Positions 44,674 through 52,320 of a DNA stretch of 64,000 nucleotides are shown here, piece after piece. Under the pieces are notes generated by a model. That model was not told where the DNA came from and searched no databases. It saw only the letters and a list, made by a program, of their open reading frames with translations. The stretch's first letter is position 1. Each line of letters starts with the position of its first letter. The position numbers and the translations under genes were made by a program. Source of the stretch: Herbiconiux oxytropis (lineage in GTDB: Bacteria > Actinomycetota > Actinomycetes > Actinomycetales > Microbacteriaceae); contig NZ_JANLCK010000001.1 of assembly GCF_024979315.1 (NCBI RefSeq), forward strand, positions 496,001-560,000. The letters are read 5' to 3'.

Positions 44674-46118
44674 GCCCTCACCCCACGTGCGTTCAGCATC
44701 GCGACGAGCGCCTCTCCTACAGCGTCCGACGCCCCGTAGGTGGCGACGCCTGCGTAGACGGGATCGTCCCCCGGCCAGCCCATGTCGATCGCGACGACGC
44801 GCTCATGGCGGTTGCTCAGAGCGTCGATGAGCGAGCGGACGGCCGGACGCCGCTGGTTGTCCCGACCGATCACGAGCACAGATGCCTCCGGCGGTATGCG
44901 CGCCGCCGCCTCGCCCGAGTCCACCTCGGAGACGGACACGACCGGGGCGGGCGACCCCGACCGGGCCCACGCCCGGAACGGCCCCCAGGGCACCTCGCCG
45001 ATGGCGACGTTCGGCTCGGCGTCGACCCGCAGCACCACCCATCCGGGGCCCTCCAGAGCGGAGTCGGCCTCAGGCGAGATGGCGAAGGCCTCTGCGATGC
45101 GGTCGCTGCCCGGCAGCTCGGCGTCAGCCGCCCGAACGGGTTCCGTCGCCAGGCCGGCCGCGAGCGACCGCACGCGCGACGCGGCGTCGTCGAGCCGCGC
45201 GGGATCGACCTCGGCGGCGACGAGCTCGGCGATCTCCTCGAGCTGCGCCTCGGTGTTCTTCGTGCCGATGCAGAGCAGGTCGCAGCCCGCGGCGAGCGCC
45301 CGCACCGCGGCGGCCGGGATGCCGATGTCGCCACTCGCGCCCGCCATGTCGAGCGCATCCGACACCACGACGCCGGTGAACCCGAGCTCCTCGCGCAGGA
45401 TCCCCTGGAGGATCGGGCTCGAGAAGGTCGCGGGCGAGGAGGGATCGATCGAGCGCACGAGGATGTGGCTCGTCATGACCGTGAGCGCTCCCGCACGGAT
45501 CGCGTCCCGGAACGGAAGGAGCTCGCGCCGGCGGAGCTCGTCGGTGTCGGCCGCGATCGACGGCAGGGCGAGGTGGGAGTCCTCCGCCGTGTCGCCGTGC
45601 CCCGGGAAGTGCTTGATGCTCGCGGCCACGCCCGTCGACTGCAGCCCCTGCGTCCAAGCCGCAGCGTGCCGCGCCACCAGCACCGGATCGGCGCCGAAGC
45701 TCCGGATGCCGATCACCGGGTTGAGCGGGTTCGAGTTGACGTCGACGTCGGGGGCGAAGTCGAGGTTGATGCCGGCCCGGCGGAGTTCCCGGCCCACGGC
45801 CACCGCCACCCGCCTCGTCGTCTCCTCCTCGTCGATCCGGCCGAGGATCGCGTTGCCGGGGAAGGGCGACCCGCGGTCGTAGTAGAGGCGCGTGACGTCT
45901 CCGCCTTCCTCGTCGATGGCGATGAGCGCGAGCGGGTTGGCCGCCGTGATCGCGGCGGTGAGGGCGCGCAGCTGCGCGTCGTCGACGATGTTCTCGCCGA
46001 ACAGGCACACCCCTGCGAGACCCTCGCGGAGCATCCGCTCGACCCAGGCGGGCAGTGTCGTGCCCTCGAAACCCGGCAGCAGCGTTCCGAGCACGACAGC
46101 TCTGGTGTCGCCGGTCAT
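44670..46118 (-). CDS. nagZ: GH3 beta-N-acetylglucosaminidase (NagZ type)
   Basis: 482 residues, no signal peptide, so cytoplasmic. KHFPGHGDTAEDSH carries the Asp-His pair used as general acid/base in NagZ enzymes. VVSDALDM contains the nucleophile Asp. A second alpha/beta domain (about 345-482) follows the barrel. It would release GlcNAc from imported chitobiose or muropeptide fragments. Some GH3 enzymes of this group act as phosphorylases, which sequence reading cannot separate. It overlaps nagK and the permease gene by four bases each. Confidence 0.88.
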   Translation of the reverse strand: MTGDTRAVVLGTLLPGFEGTTLPAWVERMLREGLAGVCLFGENIVDDAQLRALTAAITAANPLALIAIDEEGGDVTRLYYDRGSPFPGNAILGRIDEEETTRRVAVAVGRELRRAGINLDFAPDVDVNSNPLNPVIGIRSFGADPVLVARHAAAWTQGLQSTGVAASIKHFPGHGDTAEDSHLALPSIAADTDELRRRELLPFRDAIRAGALTVMTSHILVRSIDPSSPATFSSPILQGILREELGFTGVVVSDALDMAGASGDIGIPAAAVRALAAGCDLLCIGTKNTEAQLEEIAELVAAEVDPARLDDAASRVRSLAAGLATEPVRAADAELPGSDRIAEAFAISPEADSALEGPGWVVLRVDAEPNVAIGEVPWGPFRAWARSGSPAPVVSVSEVDSGEAAARIPPEASVLVIGRDNQRRPAVRSLIDALSNRHERVVAIDMGWPGDDPVYAGVATYGASDAVGEALVAMLNARGVRA

Positions 46119-46963
46119 CCCTTCACCGCCCCGCTGACGAGACCGGAGGTCATCCGGCCCTGCACGATCAGGAAGAACACGATCACGGGGATGGCCATGA
46201 GCGTCGACCCCGCCATGATGGCGGCCCAGTTCGTGGTGCCGGTGACCTGCTGGAAGGTGCGCAGCCACACCGGCAGCGTCATCATCTCGGGCCGCGAGTT
46301 CACCACGAGGGCCAGCAGGAACTCGTTCCAGGCCTGGATGAACCCGAACACTCCCGTGGCCACGAGGCCGGGTGCGAGCAGCGGGAAGGTGATGCGCCAG
46401 AAGGCGCCGGTGCGCGAGCAGCCGTCGATCATGGCCGACTCCTCGAGCTCGACGGGCACACCGTTCACGAAGCCGCGGAGGGTCCAGATGGTGAAGGGCA
46501 GCACAGTGGCCACGTAGACCAGGGTGAGGCCCACGATCGTGTTGAGCAGCCCCCAGCCGTCGAGCACCCGGTAGGTCGAGACGATCATGGCCTCGGCCGG
46601 GATCATCTGGATGATGAGGATGACGAAGATGAAGGTCTTGCGGCTCCTGAACCGGTAGCGGGTGACCGCGAGCGAAGCGAGGAAGGCGAAGACGAGTGCG
46701 ATGACGACCGTCGAGCCGGTCACCATGAGCGAGTTGCCGAGCGCGGGCAGGAAGGGCGCCCGGCCCGGATCGAAGATCACCGTCTCGTAGTTGGCGAGGG
46801 TGAGGTTCTGCGGAACGAAGTTCGGCACGCTGCCGCGGATCTCGTTGTTGGGCTGCAGGGAGGTGTTGACCATCCAGTAGACGGGGAACACCGAGAACGC
46901 GAACACGACGATCGAGGCGGCGCCCAGCAGGATGCCGGTCAGTCGCTTGCGGGACAGGGTCAC
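46115..46963 (-). CDS. Sugar ABC transporter permease (MalG type)
   Basis: 282 residues, six membrane segments, with the EAA loop EESAMIDGCSRTGAFWRITFP (about 186-206). FIQAWNEFLLAL is typical of carbohydrate permeases. The GTG start overlaps the stop of the other permease (GTGA). It works with that permease and the binding protein. The cluster has no ATPase gene, so a shared MsiK-like ATPase elsewhere is expected. Confidence 0.92.
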   Translation of the reverse strand: MTLSRKRLTGILLGAASIVVFAFSVFPVYWMVNTSLQPNNEIRGSVPNFVPQNLTLANYETVIFDPGRAPFLPALGNSLMVTGSTVVIALVFAFLASLAVTRYRFRSRKTFIFVILIIQMIPAEAMIVSTYRVLDGWGLLNTIVGLTLVYVATVLPFTIWTLRGFVNGVPVELEESAMIDGCSRTGAFWRITFPLLAPGLVATGVFGFIQAWNEFLLALVVNSRPEMMTLPVWLRTFQQVTGTTNWAAIMAGSTLMAIPVIVFFLIVQGRMTSGLVSGAVKG

Positions 46964-47949
46964 TGCTCCTCCTCCTTGAGGCTGCGGCGCACGTAGAGCA
47001 CCGAGATGGCGACCATGAGGATGACCATGATCACGGCGATGGCGCCGCCCGTTCCGTAGTCGCCCTGGCCGAGCGAGGTCTGGTAGATGTACACGCCGAG
47101 CGTGGAGGTCTCCTCCTTGATGCCGCCGATGCCCTGCAGCGCGAAGATCTGGGTGAAGACCCGCAGATCCCAGATGACCTGCAGGATGATGACGACCACG
47201 AAGATCGAGCGCAGGTAGGGGAAGACGATCAGCCGGAACCGCTGCCAGGCGCCCGCGCCGTCGAGCTGCGAGGCCTCGAGCACCTCCTCGGGCACCTGGG
47301 TGAGGCCCGCGAAGATCGTGAAGGCCACGAACGGCACGGCGCCCCAGGTGACGATGATGGTGGCCACCACGAAGAACGAGAACGGGTCGATCAGCCACGA
47401 GTGGTTCGTGTAGTCCTGGCCCGAGACCGCCTCGAGCAGGTAGTTCACCACGCCGTACTGGGTGTCGAACATCCAGCCCCAGACGATGGTGGCGGTGAGG
47501 GCGGGCATCGCCCAGGCCAGCAGCAGCCCCACGCTCACGAGCACCTTGAAGAACCGGTTGACCCGGTTCATCAGGAGCGCCACGAGGGTGCCGATCACCA
47601 TGGCGGCGATGACGTTGGCGAGGCAGAACAGCACGCTGCGCGCCAGCACCGCCCAGAACTGAGGGTCGCCGAGCACGCGCGTGTAGTTGTCGAAGCCGAT
47701 GAACGGCGCCGGCGCCCCGAACACCTGGGCGCGGCCGAACTCCTGGAACGACATCACGAACAGCTGGATCAGCGGCCAGCCGATCACGACGGCGAGGACG
47801 AGGAGCGCGGGCAGGAGCAGCACGCCCGGGGTGAAGCGGCCCGGTCGCGCCCTCGAGGGGCCCCGCTTCCCGTTCTTCTTCGGCGCGAGCGGCAGCTCTT
47901 GAACGCCTCCGGACTCGTGCTCCCGGACCAGCATCACAGAGGAGGTCAT
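46960..47949 (-). CDS. Sugar ABC transporter permease (MalF type)
   Basis: 329 residues. A soluble N-terminal tail (about 1-38, including APKKNGKRGPSRARPGR) precedes six membrane segments. The EAA loop is EEVLEASQLDGAGAWQRFRLIVFP (about 223-246). It forms the importer channel with the MalG-type permease. Its leader contains the 15-base sequence CCATCGCCCTAGGAA that is also found before the binding-protein gene. Confidence 0.92.
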   Translation of the reverse strand: MTSSVMLVREHESGGVQELPLAPKKNGKRGPSRARPGRFTPGVLLLPALLVLAVVIGWPLIQLFVMSFQEFGRAQVFGAPAPFIGFDNYTRVLGDPQFWAVLARSVLFCLANVIAAMVIGTLVALLMNRVNRFFKVLVSVGLLLAWAMPALTATIVWGWMFDTQYGVVNYLLEAVSGQDYTNHSWLIDPFSFFVVATIIVTWGAVPFVAFTIFAGLTQVPEEVLEASQLDGAGAWQRFRLIVFPYLRSIFVVVIILQVIWDLRVFTQIFALQGIGGIKEETSTLGVYIYQTSLGQGDYGTGGAIAVIMVILMVAISVLYVRRSLKEEEQ

Positions 47950-47988
47950 GGTGGGTACTCCCAGTACGATCGAAGGGTGCTCACCACC

Positions 47989-48003
47989 TTCCTAGGGCGA
48001 TGG
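47989..48003 (-). repeat. Duplicated leader element, copy 2 (before permease)
   Basis: Minus strand CCATCGCCCTAGGAA, followed by GGTGG. It is identical to the element at 49352-49366 before the binding-protein gene. It contains a CCTAGG palindrome. It lies 40-54 bases before the permease ATG. Confidence 0.75.
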
Positions 48004-48013
48004 GCATCTGGGC

Positions 48014-48047
48014 TGACGGTGGCCGTGTTCGCGCACGGCCACCGTCA
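48014..48047. terminator. Hairpin between binding-protein and permease genes
   Basis: A perfect 14-base stem, TGACGGTGGCCGTG (48014-48027) and CACGGCCACCGTCA (48034-48047), with a six-base loop. It stands 11 bases after the binding-protein stop, where partial termination would lower permease relative to binding-protein expression, as in the pst operon. Confidence 0.8.
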
Positions 48048-48058
48048 TTTCTCTCGCT

Positions 48059-49339
48059 CTACGAGTTGAGGATCCCGTCGATCTTCTCGTCGAGGTCCGC
48101 CGCGAGCTGCTCCACGTCGCCGCCCTGGGCGATCGACACGAAGAAGTCCTGCAGAGCGCCCGAGGCCTCCACGTCGGCCCACTTCGGCGAGGCCGGGGTG
48201 AGCTTGGAGTTGGCGGCCGCCTCGGCGATCGCGGTGGCCACCTCGTCGGTGCCGAGGGTGCCGGCGAGCGAGAGCTTGGCGGGCACGAGGCCGTTCTCGC
48301 CGAGGATCGACTGGTACTCATCGCTCAGCATGATCTCGAGTGCGTCGGTGGCGAGCTCCGGATGGGCCGACTTCGCGGCCACGGCGATGTTCGAGCCGCC
48401 CGCGAACACGTGCGCCGCGCCGCCATCGGCGCCGGGGAGGGCGTAGACGCCGAGATTCGGCTCCTGGTCGGGGCAGCCGGGGGCGTCGGCGTCGGCCGGG
48501 GCGAGGATCGAGCCCTTGAGCCAGCTCGGCGCTGAGAGGTTGGCCACGACGCCCTCGCAGAAGGGCACCTGCGGGTCGGTCTCGTTGCCGTCCTTGGCCG
48601 CCACCGAGGCCTTCGTCATGACCTCCTGCACCTGCTTCAGTCCCTCGATCGACTCCGGGCTCGAGAACGTCGAGGTCCAGGTGTCGCCGTCCTGCTCGGC
48701 GATCTCGCCGCCGGCCTCCCAGATGTAGGGCAGGGCGTTGTACCAGTCCTGGCCGGGGAAGTAGATCCCCGAGACGCCCGGGTTGGCCTCGGCGAGCGCG
48801 ATGCCGTTGGAGACGTACTCGTCGAGGGTCGTGGGCACCGAGAGTCCTGCGTTGGCGAGCAGGTCCTTCTTGTAGAACACCAGGCGTGCACCGGAGTAGT
48901 AGGGAGCGGCATAGAGGGTGCCGTCGTAGCTCCCGGCCTCGACGAAGCCGGGCAGGAGGTCGTCTCCACCGATCGCGTCGTAGACGTCGGTGAGCGGCAG
49001 GAACGCGCCGGCCGAGGTGAACGCGGCGGCCTGCGTGTTGCCCACCTCGACCACGTCGGGGCTGTCCGATCCCGAGAGGTTGGTCGTGAGCTTGTCGACG
49101 AGGCCCGTCCAGCTCTGCTCCTCGATGGTGAGGGTGCTGCCGGGGTGGTCGGTCTCGAAGGTGGTCTTCAGGTAGTCACGCGCGGCATCCGGGGTGTCGG
49201 TGCCGTTCAGCCAGACCCGGATGTCGGCGTCGTCGCCGCCCGAGCCGGAGTCCCCGGATCCTGATCCTCCGGCGCACCCGGTGAGCGCGAGTGCTGCCGT
49301 GACGCCGAGAGCGGTGACGGCGAGAGTCGTCTTCCTCAT
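48059..49339 (-). CDS. Sugar-binding lipoprotein of ABC importer
   Basis: 426 residues. Signal peptide with lipobox LTGC (Cys22), then a Gly/Ser linker and a family 1 extracellular solute-binding domain. It would bind GlcNAc or chito-oligosaccharides by context, as part of the operon with NagZ, NagK and NagB. GGEIAEQDG and CPDQEPNLGVYALPG are visible landmarks. AGGAAAGG before the ATG lies in the duplicated leader element. Confidence 0.88.
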   Translation of the reverse strand: MRKTTLAVTALGVTAALALTGCAGGSGSGDSGSGGDDADIRVWLNGTDTPDAARDYLKTTFETDHPGSTLTIEEQSWTGLVDKLTTNLSGSDSPDVVEVGNTQAAAFTSAGAFLPLTDVYDAIGGDDLLPGFVEAGSYDGTLYAAPYYSGARLVFYKKDLLANAGLSVPTTLDEYVSNGIALAEANPGVSGIYFPGQDWYNALPYIWEAGGEIAEQDGDTWTSTFSSPESIEGLKQVQEVMTKASVAAKDGNETDPQVPFCEGVVANLSAPSWLKGSILAPADADAPGCPDQEPNLGVYALPGADGGAAHVFAGGSNIAVAAKSAHPELATDALEIMLSDEYQSILGENGLVPAKLSLAGTLGTDEVATAIAEAAANSKLTPASPKWADVEASGALQDFFVSIAQGGDVEQLAADLDEKIDGILNS

Positions 49340-49351
49340 GGTGTTCTACCT

Positions 49352-49366
49352 TTCCTAGGGCGATGG
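49352..49366 (-). repeat. Duplicated leader element, copy 1 (before binding protein)
   Basis: Minus strand CCATCGCCCTAGGAA, followed by AGGTAGAACACC and the ATG of the binding-protein gene. It matches 47989-48003 exactly over 15 bases. It includes or abuts the ribosome binding site, so it could be an operator or a translational control site. Confidence 0.75.
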
Positions 49367-49413
49367 TCGCCGGCTGGGCACCGGCTGGGGTGACTGCAGG
49401 TGGTGCTGTTCCG

Positions 49414-50550
49414 TCAGGAGACTCCGAGGCGCGAGGAGAGCACCATGACGGCGGCGCCTCGGAGCACGATGTCCGGCCCGAGCGCGGTCATCCGGAGCGT
49501 GACGGAGCCGTGGAACTCGGCCATCGTCCTGTTCCGGAGCGTCTCGACGGTGGCACTCGCGAGTGCTCCGTCGAGAAGATCTGTGGGGCCGCTCAGGATG
49601 ACCTCTCCGAGGTCGAGCGCTCCCACCACGGGAGCCAGCGCGATGCCGAGCCGCTCCCCCGCCTCGCGGAGCACGACGTCGCGTTCGCGCGCGTCGGCGT
49701 TCTCCGGTCGGTCGAGCCTCGCGTGGAGGTTCGGGATGCTGAGCCAGGTCTCGAGGCATCCCCGCTTGCCGCATGCGCAGACCGCCCCGCCGTCGGTGCC
49801 CACCACGACGTGCCCGATCTCACCCGCGGCGAAGCGGCTGCCGAACAGAGGCGTGCCCCCGAGCAGGAGGCCGGCACCGACACCGTGGCCGATCTTCACG
49901 AGCATCGCGTCGCTCGCGGCTCCGCCGAAACTGTGCTCGGCGAGGATGGCCGCGTTGGCGTCGTTGGCCACGACCACGGGCACCCCGAAGCGCTCGGCGA
50001 GCAGCGCCTGCAGGGGCAGGCCGTTCCAGCCGAGGTTGGGGGCCGAGAGCACCACGCCGCCGAGATCCACGACACCGGGCGAGCCGACGCCGATTCCGAG
50101 CACGGGCGCGGTGGCCGCGGCGACGAGCTGCTCGGCCAGGTCCACGACCTTCGCGAGCGCCTCGTCGCCGGTGGAGCCCGCGAGCTCCACCTCGACTCGG
50201 GTCGAGATGGCTCCGTCGAGGTCGAGCAGCGCTCCCGTGAACACGGAGTGCTCCGAGAGGTCGAGCCCCACGATCACGAACGCGCTGCGGTCGAGATCGA
50301 GCAGGGTCGCGGGCTTGCCCGGTCGGGTCTCCTCCCGCTGGCCCAGCTCCACGAGCAGGCCCTCGGCGATGAGCTCGGCCACGAGCGCGCTCACGGTCAC
50401 CCGGGTGAGGCCCGTCTCACGGGCGATGTCGGCTCGGCTGCGCCGGCCGTCGCGGTAGAGGGTCTGCAGCACGAGGGAGCGGTTGTGCCCCCGGGTGTAT
50501 TCGGGCAGGGCCTTCGTGCTCGGCCTCAATGCCTTCCGCAGCTGCGTCAT
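49414..50550 (-). CDS. ROK family transcriptional repressor (NagC-like)
   Basis: 378 residues. An N-terminal winged helix-turn-helix (about 20-80; SRADIARETGLTRVTVSALVAEL) is fused to a ROK sugar-binding domain with GLDLSEHS, ANDANAA and zinc motif CACGKRGCLE. By position it represses the GlcNAc import and catabolic genes and is relieved by a GlcNAc-related ligand. The binding-protein gene starts 74 bases downstream on the same strand, so both may share a transcript. An imperfect palindrome sits directly before its ATG. Confidence 0.9.
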   Translation of the reverse strand: MTQLRKALRPSTKALPEYTRGHNRSLVLQTLYRDGRRSRADIARETGLTRVTVSALVAELIAEGLLVELGQREETRPGKPATLLDLDRSAFVIVGLDLSEHSVFTGALLDLDGAISTRVEVELAGSTGDEALAKVVDLAEQLVAAATAPVLGIGVGSPGVVDLGGVVLSAPNLGWNGLPLQALLAERFGVPVVVANDANAAILAEHSFGGAASDAMLVKIGHGVGAGLLLGGTPLFGSRFAAGEIGHVVVGTDGGAVCACGKRGCLETWLSIPNLHARLDRPENADARERDVVLREAGERLGIALAPVVGALDLGEVILSGPTDLLDGALASATVETLRNRTMAEFHGSVTLRMTALGPDIVLRGAAVMVLSSRLGVS

Positions 50551-50553
50551 GTT

Positions 50554-50574
50554 TGTTAGTAAAGCTTACGAACA
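50554..50574. promoter_or_regulatory. Candidate ROK operator before the repressor gene
   Basis: TGTTAGTAAA and CTTACGAACA flank a central G, pairing at eight of ten positions as an inverted repeat. It is AT-rich in an otherwise GC-rich region and lies three bases before the repressor ATG, suiting autorepression. A related half-site, TTTACAAACCCGTAA, lies near 50613-50627, close to the divergent gene. Confidence 0.45.
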
Positions 50575-50651
50575 TACTCGGATCAAGACCTTCAGCGCTT
50601 TTGTGCACGGTCTTTACAAACCCGTAACATGGCGTCGCCGGAGCGCCTAGC

Positions 50652-51014
50652 ATGGAGTCCGTGTCCGATCAGTCCCGCCCGATCCGTCTCGGCGTCAACG
50701 ACGTCCTCCACCTCGTGCTCGAGATCTTCCTGTTCGTCAGCCTCGGGATCTGGGGCTTCCTGACCTGGCCGTTCCCCTGGAACATCGTCGTCGGAATCGT
50801 GGCACCGCTTCTGGCGATCCTCATCTGGGCCCTGTTCCTGTCGCCCCGCGCCGTGATCGCGATCGACTCGTTCGGGCGGGCACTCGTCGAGATCGCCCTC
50901 GTCATGGCCGCGGCGCTGGCATGGTTCACCCTCGGGCAGCCGATCGTGGCCGTCGTGTTCGCGGTTCTCGCCATCGGCAGTGGAGTCATAGCGGGGCGCA
51001 AGGCCCTGACGTGA
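50652..51014 (+). CDS. YrdB / DUF2568 family membrane protein
   Basis: 120 residues with four hydrophobic segments (about 17-38, 43-64, 76-94, 96-114). It fits the DUF2568 family of small membrane proteins, whose role is unknown. It diverges from the ROK repressor, and nagA starts inside its stop codon (GTGA), so the two are co-translated. Its place in the GlcNAc cluster may be incidental. Confidence 0.75.
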   Translation: MESVSDQSRPIRLGVNDVLHLVLEIFLFVSLGIWGFLTWPFPWNIVVGIVAPLLAILIWALFLSPRAVIAIDSFGRALVEIALVMAAALAWFTLGQPIVAVVFAVLAIGSGVIAGRKALT

Positions 51015-52285
51015 GCCTCGTTCTCCACGGAGCCCGCAAGCTCGACGCCGACGGCATCGTCGACGACGTCTGGCTCGCCGTGGAGGGTGAGCGCATCTCC
51101 GCGGTGGGCACAGGAGACGGCTGGCGCGCCCTGGTGCCGCCGGAACGACGGAGTCCGGGAGCTCCGGAACGACGGAGCCCCGAGGCCGCCTACGGCCGGG
51201 CATCCGTCGTCTCCCACCACTCCCCCGGAACTCCGTCGTCCCAGCCCTCCGAGGCGCCATCTGTCGAGGTCGTCGACGCCGGCGGGGCCTGGCTGACCCC
51301 CGGCTTCATCGACCTTCACGTGCACGGCGCGGGCGGCCACGCCTTCGACGACGGGCACGACGCGATGCTCGCGGGGCTCTCGGTGCAGCGCGCCCACGGC
51401 ACCACCCGATCCGCTGTCTCGCTCGTGGCGAACCCCCCGCACGAGCTCGAGGCGAGCCTCGACGCGGTCGCCCGCCTCGCCCGGGCCGATCCGCTCGTGC
51501 TCGGGGCGCACCTCGAGGGGCCCTTCCTCGCCCCGACCCGCAAGGGCGCCCACCGTGCCGAGTTCCTCGGCCACCCCACTCCGCACCTCGTGCGCGACCT
51601 CGTGGCCGCGGGCCAGGGCAGCCTGCTGCAGATCACGCTCGCCCCCGAGCTCCCGGATGCGCTCGGTGCGATCGAGACGTTCGCCGAGGCGGGCGTCGTG
51701 GTCGCCCTCGGCCACACCGAGGCCACGTTCGACCAGGCGCGCGACGCCTTCGACCGCGGGGCCACCCTGCTCACCCACGCCTTCAACGCGATGCCCGGCA
51801 TCCACCACCGATCCCCCGGCCCCGTCGTGGCCGCGTTCGACGACCACCGCGTGGTGCTCGAGCTGATCGCCGACGGCGAGCACGTGCATCCGGCCGTGCT
51901 CGAGCTCGCCTTCCGCAGCGCTCCCGGACGCATCGCCCTCGTCACCGACGCCATGGCCGCAGCGGCCGCCGGCGACGGCGACTACCGTCTCGGCTCGCTC
52001 GAGGTGACGGTCGCGGGCGGCCACGCCGTGCTCCGGGGCACCGACACCATCGCGGGTTCCACCCTCACCCAGGATGCCGCTCTGCGGACCGCCATCACGG
52101 CAGGGGTCGACCCCGTGCAGGCCGTCGAGGCGCTCACGGCCACCCCGGCGCGCGCGATCGGCCGCTCGCACGAGCTGGGGGCCCTCCGCCCTGGCATGCT
52201 CGCCGATCTCGTGCTGCTCACCTCGGCCTTCGAGGTCGTGCTCGTCGTGGCCGCCGGAGAACGGCAGAGCCCCCGCCCGGACTGA
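51011..52285 (+). CDS. nagA: N-acetylglucosamine-6-phosphate deacetylase
   Basis: 424 residues. Metal-binding motifs are DLHVHG, LEGPFL, GHTEAT and THAFNAM; the catalytic Asp is in VTDAMAAA. It removes acetate from GlcNAc-6-phosphate to feed NagB. A Ser/Pro/Arg-rich insertion (about residues 44-80) interrupts the small beta domain and is encoded by a repeat-rich patch (51140-51240). The GTG overlaps the previous stop. The 5' arm of its terminator hairpin lies inside the last codons. Confidence 0.93.
   Translation: MSLVLHGARKLDADGIVDDVWLAVEGERISAVGTGDGWRALVPPERRSPGAPERRSPEAAYGRASVVSHHSPGTPSSQPSEAPSVEVVDAGGAWLTPGFIDLHVHGAGGHAFDDGHDAMLAGLSVQRAHGTTRSAVSLVANPPHELEASLDAVARLARADPLVLGAHLEGPFLAPTRKGAHRAEFLGHPTPHLVRDLVAAGQGSLLQITLAPELPDALGAIETFAEAGVVVALGHTEATFDQARDAFDRGATLLTHAFNAMPGIHHRSPGPVVAAFDDHRVVLELIADGEHVHPAVLELAFRSAPGRIALVTDAMAAAAAGDGDYRLGSLEVTVAGGHAVLRGTDTIAGSTLTQDAALRTAITAGVDPVQAVEALTATPARAIGRSHELGALRPGMLADLVLLTSAFEVVLVVAAGERQSPRPD
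51140..51240. repeat. Repeat-rich in-frame insertion in nagA
   Basis: CCGGAACGACGGAG occurs at 51140-51153 and 51164-51177. Inverted forms CTCCGTCGTC (51231-51240) and ATCCGTCGTC (about 51212-51221) follow. The patch encodes a low-complexity segment absent from typical NagA proteins. It could be a small palindromic element that entered the gene in frame. Confidence 0.7.
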
Positions 52286-52303
52286 CCGGGGCGGGGGCTC
52301 TGC
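52264..52303. terminator. Terminator after nagA, overlapping its coding end
   Basis: A perfect 15-base stem, GCAGAGCCCCCGCCC (52264-52278) and GGGCGGGGGCTCTGC (52289-52303), with a 10-base loop. The 5' arm lies within the last nagA codons. It separates the convergent nagA and icd genes. Confidence 0.85.
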
Positions 52304-52320
52304 GACAACGCTCGGGGTGC

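Noticed and set aside
46115-47398. Long N-terminal extension of the MalG-type permease
   Set aside because: The upstream residues are Arg/His-rich antisense-like sequence inside the other permease gene; GTG at 46963 fits the overlap pattern and family length.
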